Below the pieces are notes generated by a model that was not told where the DNA came from, searched no databases, and saw nothing but the letters and a program-made list of their open reading frames with translations. From Acetobacteraceae bacterium (GTDB lineage: Bacteria; Pseudomonadota; Alphaproteobacteria; Acetobacterales; Acetobacteraceae), in the NCBI GenBank assembly GCA_027323595.1, contig DAHWBL010000418.1:1-10420 (forward strand): DNA of 10,420 bases. Reading direction: 5' to 3'. This document shows positions 7,546 through 10,420 of the stretch, one piece after another. Each line of letters opens with the position of its first letter. Position 1 is the first letter of the stretch. The position numbers and the translations under genes are program-made.

Positions 7546-8640
7546 TCACGCCCCCGGCGGATCGAGATAGAGCGGGCTGGCCATGTAGCGGCGCAGCCAG
7601 AACCGGGCCAGCACCCCGATCGTCGCCGCCACCGGCACCGCCAGCAGCACCCCCAGAAACCCGAACGCCGCGCCGCCGGCGAACAGCGCGAAAATCACCC
7701 ACACCGCATGCAGCTCCACCCGGTCGCCCAGAAAACGCGGATAGATCACATAGCCTTCCAGCATCTGCCCAACCACGAACACCGCCGCCACCCGCGCCAC
7801 CCCGTGCCAGTTCGGAAACTGCGCCAGCGCCAGCCCGATCGAGGTCACCCCGCCGGTGATCGTGCCGACATAGGGAATGAACGACAGCAGCCCCGCGGTC
7901 AGCCCCACCGTCAGCCCCAGATCGAGCCCCACCAGCGACAGCGCCACCGAATAGAACAGCGCCAGCACCACACAGCAGATCGCCTGCCCACGCACCCAGG
8001 CGGCCAGAATCCGGTCCACCTCATGCGCCTGCGCGCGCACCAGCCCGGCATAGCGGCGCGGCAGCCACTGGTCGATGCGCGCCACCACGCCGGGCCAGTC
8101 GCGCAGCAGATAAAACGACACCACCGGCGTCACCACCAGCAGCGACAGCACGTTGAACAGCGCGAAGCCGCTGCCCACGATCGAGGTCACCGCGCCAACC
8201 AGGAACGACACCACCGCCCCGGCCTGCCCGGCCACCAGCTCGCGCAGCCTGGTATCGACCATGTCCGGCCCCAGCGCGTCCTGAAGCTGGTTGACCATCT
8301 CGGTCGCCCAGCCCTGCATCTGGGTGACATAGCTCGGCACCCGCGCGGCCAGAATGCCAAGCTGCGCCAGCACCAGCGGATACAGCAGCAGCACCACCAG
8401 CAGCACCGCGGCGAACACCGCCACCAGCAGCGTCAGCGTGCCGATCGCCCGGCGCACGCCAAGCCCGGCAAGCCGGCGCACCACCGGATCGAGGAAATAG
8501 GCGATCCCGGCGGACAGCACGAACGGCAGCAAAATCGCCGCGAACAGCCGCAGCGCCGCCCAGCCCACCAGCCCCACCCCGCCCAGCAGCAGCAGCCGCT
8601 GCGCGCGGGTGGCGCCCGAATCGTCGGCGGGGTCGCTCAT
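7546..8640 (-). CDS. AI-2E / PerM-family membrane permease
   Basis: This is a 364-residue integral membrane protein of the AI-2E transporter (PerM/UPF0118) family, whose members include the AI-2 exporter TqsA and Na+/H+ antiporters; the substrate here cannot be inferred. Hydrophobic segments lie near residues 14-48 (two), 66-95, 142-178, 218-237, 240-270, 280-300 and 310-345, consistent with the usual eight helices. An amphipathic, more polar section at about 96-140 lies between the first and second pairs. Family motifs visible are TPVVSFYLLRDW (171-182), LLSFIPYVGTITGG (251-264) and YPRFLGDRVELHAVWV (300-315). I choose ATG 8640 because the sequence after it matches the usual short cytoplasmic lead-in; an in-frame GTG at 8658 would add six residues. 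No strong Shine-Dalgarno precedes either. It is the first gene of the minus-strand operon and divergent from purM, 4 nt before hdaA. Confidence 0.9.
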   Translation of the reverse strand: MSDPADDSGATRAQRLLLLGGVGLVGWAALRLFAAILLPFVLSAGIAYFLDPVVRRLAGLGVRRAIGTLTLLVAVFAAVLLVVLLLYPLVLAQLGILAARVPSYVTQMQGWATEMVNQLQDALGPDMVDTRLRELVAGQAGAVVSFLVGAVTSIVGSGFALFNVLSLLVVTPVVSFYLLRDWPGVVARIDQWLPRRYAGLVRAQAHEVDRILAAWVRGQAICCVVLALFYSVALSLVGLDLGLTVGLTAGLLSFIPYVGTITGGVTSIGLALAQFPNWHGVARVAAVFVVGQMLEGYVIYPRFLGDRVELHAVWVIFALFAGGAAFGFLGVLLAVPVAATIGVLARFWLRRYMASPLYLDPPGA

Positions 8641-8659
8641 CGGTCGGTCCGGCGGCACA

Positions 8660-8737
8660 TCATGCCCATTGGAAGCGCCCCGCGCGGCCCGCGGTCAATG
8701 ACCAATCTGGCAAAGCCGGCGAAGAATATGCGCGCAT
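8660..8737 (-). CDS. Possible 25-codon leader ORF upstream of the permease operon
   Basis: On the minus strand an ATG at 8737 is preceded by GGGAGGGGG, the most purine-rich Shine-Dalgarno-like run in the intergenic region, though it sits only 3-4 nt from the ATG. The frame runs 25 codons to TGA at 8662-8660 and ends 19 nt before the permease ATG. The peptide begins MRAYSSPALPDW and contains TAT, TCT, GCT and TTG codons unlike the GC3-rich neighbours. No known family or regulatory amino-acid run is visible. It could be chance; conservation would decide. Confidence 0.2.
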   Translation of the reverse strand: MRAYSSPALPDWSLTAGRAGRFQWA

Positions 8738-8821
8738 CCCCCTCCCAACCGCGCAGCACCGCCGCCCCGGCGGGGCGCGGTTGCGCGCGCGGCGATTGCC
8801 TTGGCCGGCGCGCTGTGTTTC

Positions 8822-8845
8822 GGTCCGCCGCAACCAGTGCGGACC
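8822..8845 (+). promoter_or_regulatory. Inverted repeat 20 bp upstream of purM
   Basis: Perfect 7-bp arms GGTCCGC (8822-8828) and GCGGACC (8839-8845) flank a 10-nt centre. The element ends 20 bp before the purM ATG, so it could be an operator for a dimeric regulator or a stem-loop in the purM 5' leader close to the ribosome-binding region. It does not resemble the E. coli PurR box. Function is inferred from position only. Confidence 0.4.
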
Positions 8846-8865
8846 AGGCCCATGAGCAGCGCGAC

Positions 8866-9915
8866 ATGACAGGCACCACCTACCGCGCCGCCGGCGTGGA
8901 CATCGACCAGGGCGACGCGCTGGTGGAACGCATCAAGCCGCTCGCCCGCGCCACCGACCGGCCCGGCACCATGGGCGGGCTGGGCGGCTTCGGCGCCCTG
9001 TTCGACCCGCGCGCCGCCGGCTTCACCGATCCCATCCTGGTCGCCAGCACCGACGGCGTGGGCACCAAGCTCAAACTCGCCATCGACACCGGCCAGCATG
9101 ACGGCGTGGGCATCGATCTGGTCGCCATGTGCGTCAACGACCTCGTGGTGCAGGGCGCGCAGCCGCTGTTCTTCCTCGACTATTACGCCACCGGACAGCT
9201 CGACGCCGCCGCCGCCGCCGCCGTCGTCGCCGGCATCGCCGAGGGCTGCCGGCGCGCCGGCTGCGCGCTGGTCGGCGGCGAGACCGCCGAAATGCCCGGC
9301 ATGTACCGCCCCGGCGATTACGACCTCGCCGGCTTCTCGGTGGGTGCCGCCGAACGCGGCACCCTGCTGCCGCGCGGGCTCGCCGCCGGCGACCTGGTGC
9401 TCGCCCTGCCCTCATCAGGGGTGCATTCCAACGGCTTCTCGCTGGTCCGCCGCATCGTCGCCGATGCCGGCCTCGCCTGGTCCGACCCCGCGCCCTTCGC
9501 GCCAGCCCAAACGCTCGGCGCCGCCCTGCTCACCCCCACCCGCATCTACGTCGCCGCCACCCTCGCGCTGCACCGCGCCGGGCTGCTGAAGGCCGCCGCC
9601 CACATCACCGGCGGCGGGCTGCCCGGCAACCTGCCCCGCGTGCTGCCCGACGGGCTGGAGGCGGTGCTCGACCCCACCGCCTGGACACCCGCCCCGGTGT
9701 TCGGCTGGCTCGCCCGCACCGGCGCGGTGGCGCCCGAGGAGATGCTGCGTGTGTTCAACTGCGGCGTCGGCATGGCGCTGGTGGTCGCCCCCGAGGCCGC
9801 CGACCAGGCGCTGGCGATCCTGCGCGAGCAGGGCGAGACACCCTGCGTCATCGGCCATCTGGCCGCCGGCGATGGCGGCGTGCGCATCGCCCCGCCGCCG
9901 GGCTGGCCGGCGTGA
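8866..9915 (+). CDS. purM: Phosphoribosylformylglycinamidine cyclo-ligase (AIR synthetase)
   Basis: PurM catalyses ATP-dependent ring closure of FGAM to aminoimidazole ribotide in cytoplasmic de novo purine synthesis. The 349-residue product is full length for the family. Motifs: YRAAGVDIDQGDALVERIK (6-24), GGFGALFD (40-47), the ATP/substrate loop STDGVGTKLKLA (61-72), DLVAMCVNDLVVQGAQPLFFLDYYA (84-108), GGETAEMPGMY (137-147), SSGVHSNGFSLVR (183-195) and HITGGGLPGNLPR (246-258). The frame is open far upstream with no stop because of the GC content, so the start was set at ATG 8866, where homology-like sequence begins. The Shine-Dalgarno is weak (GCAGCG). Residues 114-119 are encoded by six consecutive GCC triplets in a poly-Ala stretch of variable surface sequence. 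The purN start GTG overlaps the purM TGA by 4 bp, indicating one transcript and coupled translation. An inverted repeat lies immediately upstream. Confidence 0.97.
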   Translation: MTGTTYRAAGVDIDQGDALVERIKPLARATDRPGTMGGLGGFGALFDPRAAGFTDPILVASTDGVGTKLKLAIDTGQHDGVGIDLVAMCVNDLVVQGAQPLFFLDYYATGQLDAAAAAAVVAGIAEGCRRAGCALVGGETAEMPGMYRPGDYDLAGFSVGAAERGTLLPRGLAAGDLVLALPSSGVHSNGFSLVRRIVADAGLAWSDPAPFAPAQTLGAALLTPTRIYVAATLALHRAGLLKAAAHITGGGLPGNLPRVLPDGLEAVLDPTAWTPAPVFGWLARTGAVAPEEMLRVFNCGVGMALVVAPEAADQALAILREQGETPCVIGHLAAGDGGVRIAPPPGWPA

Positions 9916-10420
9916 AGCGCCGCACCGCGGTTCTGATCAGCGGCCGCGGCAGCAATCTCAGCGCGCTCATCGCCGCCGCCGCCGCACCCGACTACCCGGC
10001 CGAAATCGCGCTGGTGCTGTCCAACCGCGCCGACGCCGCGGGCCTGGCCACCGCGCGCGCCGCCGGCATCCCCGCGCTGGCCATCCCGCACCGCGATTTT
10101 CCCGCCGACCGGGCCGCGCACGAGGCCGCCATCGACGCCGCTCTGCGCGACGCCCGCATCGAGCTGGTCTGTCTGGCCGGCTATCTGCGCGTGCTGACCC
10201 CGCTGCTGGTCACACGCTGGCAAGGGCGGATGCTCAACATCCATCCCAGCCTGCTGCCCGCCCTGCCGGGGCTGGACACCCACGCCCGCGCGCTCGCCGC
10301 GGGCTGCGCGCTGCATGGCTGCACCGTGCATCTGGTCACCACCGGCCTCGATGACGGCCCGATCCTGGCGCAGGCGGCGGTGCCGGTGCTGGCCGCCGAC
10401 ACCGAGGCCACGCTCGCCGC
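9912..10420 (+). CDS. purN: Phosphoribosylglycinamide formyltransferase, PurN (3' end outside window)
   Basis: PurN transfers the formyl group of 10-formyltetrahydrofolate to GAR, the third step of purine synthesis. Translation begins at GTG 9912, which overlaps the purM TGA as GTGA. The codons just after it read KRRTAVLISGRGSNLSALI, with the family's N-terminal phosphate-binding SGRGSNL motif at residues 10-16, so the GTG start is well supported although no ATG-started frame exists there. 169 codons are visible. Catalytic residues are in place: Asn109 and His111 in NIHPSLLP, and Asp147 in LDDGPIL, matching E. coli Asn106, His108 and Asp144. The folate-pocket region AGYLRVLTPLLV (89-100) and PGLDTHARAL (119-128) are also present. 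Roughly the last 20-50 residues are missing beyond the window end. The order purM-purN supports the assignment. Confidence 0.96.
   Translation, partial: MKRRTAVLISGRGSNLSALIAAAAAPDYPAEIALVLSNRADAAGLATARAAGIPALAIPHRDFPADRAAHEAAIDAALRDARIELVCLAGYLRVLTPLLVTRWQGRMLNIHPSLLPALPGLDTHARALAAGCALHGCTVHLVTTGLDDGPILAQAAVPVLAADTEATLA

Larger units (their letters stand above)
8641..8865. promoter_or_regulatory. Divergent promoter region between the permease operon and purM
   Basis: This 225-bp interval is the only sizeable non-coding stretch and separates divergent transcription units, so both promoters must lie in or near it. The stretch 8697-8730 is distinctly less GC-rich than its surroundings. I could not find a convincing -35/-10 pair on either strand, nor a classic PurR operator. 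A GC-rich hairpin-capable sequence at 8763-8777 (CGCCCC, 3-nt loop, GGGGCG) has no T-tract, so I do not call it a terminator. An inverted repeat at 8822-8845 and a small ORF at 8660-8737 are listed separately. Confidence 0.6.

Noticed and set aside
2271..7570. Long plus-strand open frames antisense to hpnK, ppx, ppk1 and hdaA (2271-3308, 3125-4426, 5168-7570)
   Set aside because: They are Arg/His/Gln/Pro-rich shadow frames that appear because GC-saturated third positions remove stops; no motif or plausible start is visible, while the opposite frames carry full catalytic motifs.
8763..8777. GC-rich palindrome as terminator or operator
   Set aside because: It lacks a T-tract on either strand, and 6-bp GC stems are expected often in this composition; mentioned only within the intergenic entry.
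7708..8865. Open plus-strand extension of purM upstream to 7708
   Set aside because: It lies antisense to the permease and reads as His/Gln/Arg-rich shadow sequence; PurM-like sequence begins only at ATG 8866.
8637..8879. Minus-strand 80-residue frame spanning the divergent region
   Set aside because: It would start inside purM and run through the intergenic region with no recognised domain and no good Shine-Dalgarno; the composition is typical of chance frames.
9205..9222. Six consecutive GCC triplets in purM as a variable repeat
   Set aside because: Poly-Ala encoded by GCC is common in such genomes, the run is in frame and short, and similar runs occur in hpnN and purN.
1..10420. tRNA, rRNA, CRISPR array, insertion sequence, prophage or toxin-antitoxin module
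   Set aside because: No spaced repeats, terminal inverted repeats, transposase motifs or RNA-gene signatures were seen; nearly all bases belong to conserved housekeeping-type genes.

Overview
This window is high-GC DNA with strong G/C preference at third codon positions and essentially no spare space between genes. The gene set (hopanoid transport and modification genes, an alphaproteobacterial-type HdaA, and a purM-purN pair divergent from an AI-2E-type permease) suggests an alphaproteobacterium. Acetobacteraceae or a related Rhodospirillales group is my best guess. This comes from gene content and composition, not from a database match.

Layout: (1) 1-2202, plus strand: the C-terminal ~733 residues of an RND-type hopanoid transporter, HpnN, whose start lies outside the window. 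(2) 2187-8640, minus strand, transcribed right to left: a tightly packed five-gene cluster of AI-2E-family permease -> hdaA -> ppk1 -> ppx -> hpnK. Gaps are 4, about 13, about 36 and 5 nt, so it is very probably one operon. (3) 8641-8865: the only real intergenic region (about 225 bp), which must hold the divergent promoters. It also contains an inverted repeat just upstream of purM and a possible 25-codon leader ORF before the permease. (4) 8866-10420, plus strand: purM followed by purN with a 4-bp GTGA overlap. purN runs off the window end.

Function: purM and purN are de novo purine synthesis enzymes (AIR synthetase and GAR transformylase). The minus-strand operon couples a replication-control ATPase (HdaA, the DnaA-inactivating factor) with polyphosphate synthesis (PPK1) and degradation (PPX). 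It ends with HpnK, a deacetylase that modifies hopanoid head groups. HpnK meets HpnN tail to tail, so the cluster ends at a hopanoid locus. All seven genes look intact apart from the two cut by the window edges.

I see no mobile element, CRISPR array, tRNA, rRNA or clearly novel system. The second-look items are small-scale: a 15-bp tandem duplication that doubles the ppx ribosome-binding site, the purM-proximal inverted repeat, the putative leader ORF, a four-codon ORF bridging hdaA and ppk1, the hpnN/hpnK 3' overlap, and patches of atypical codon use in ppk1 and ppx.
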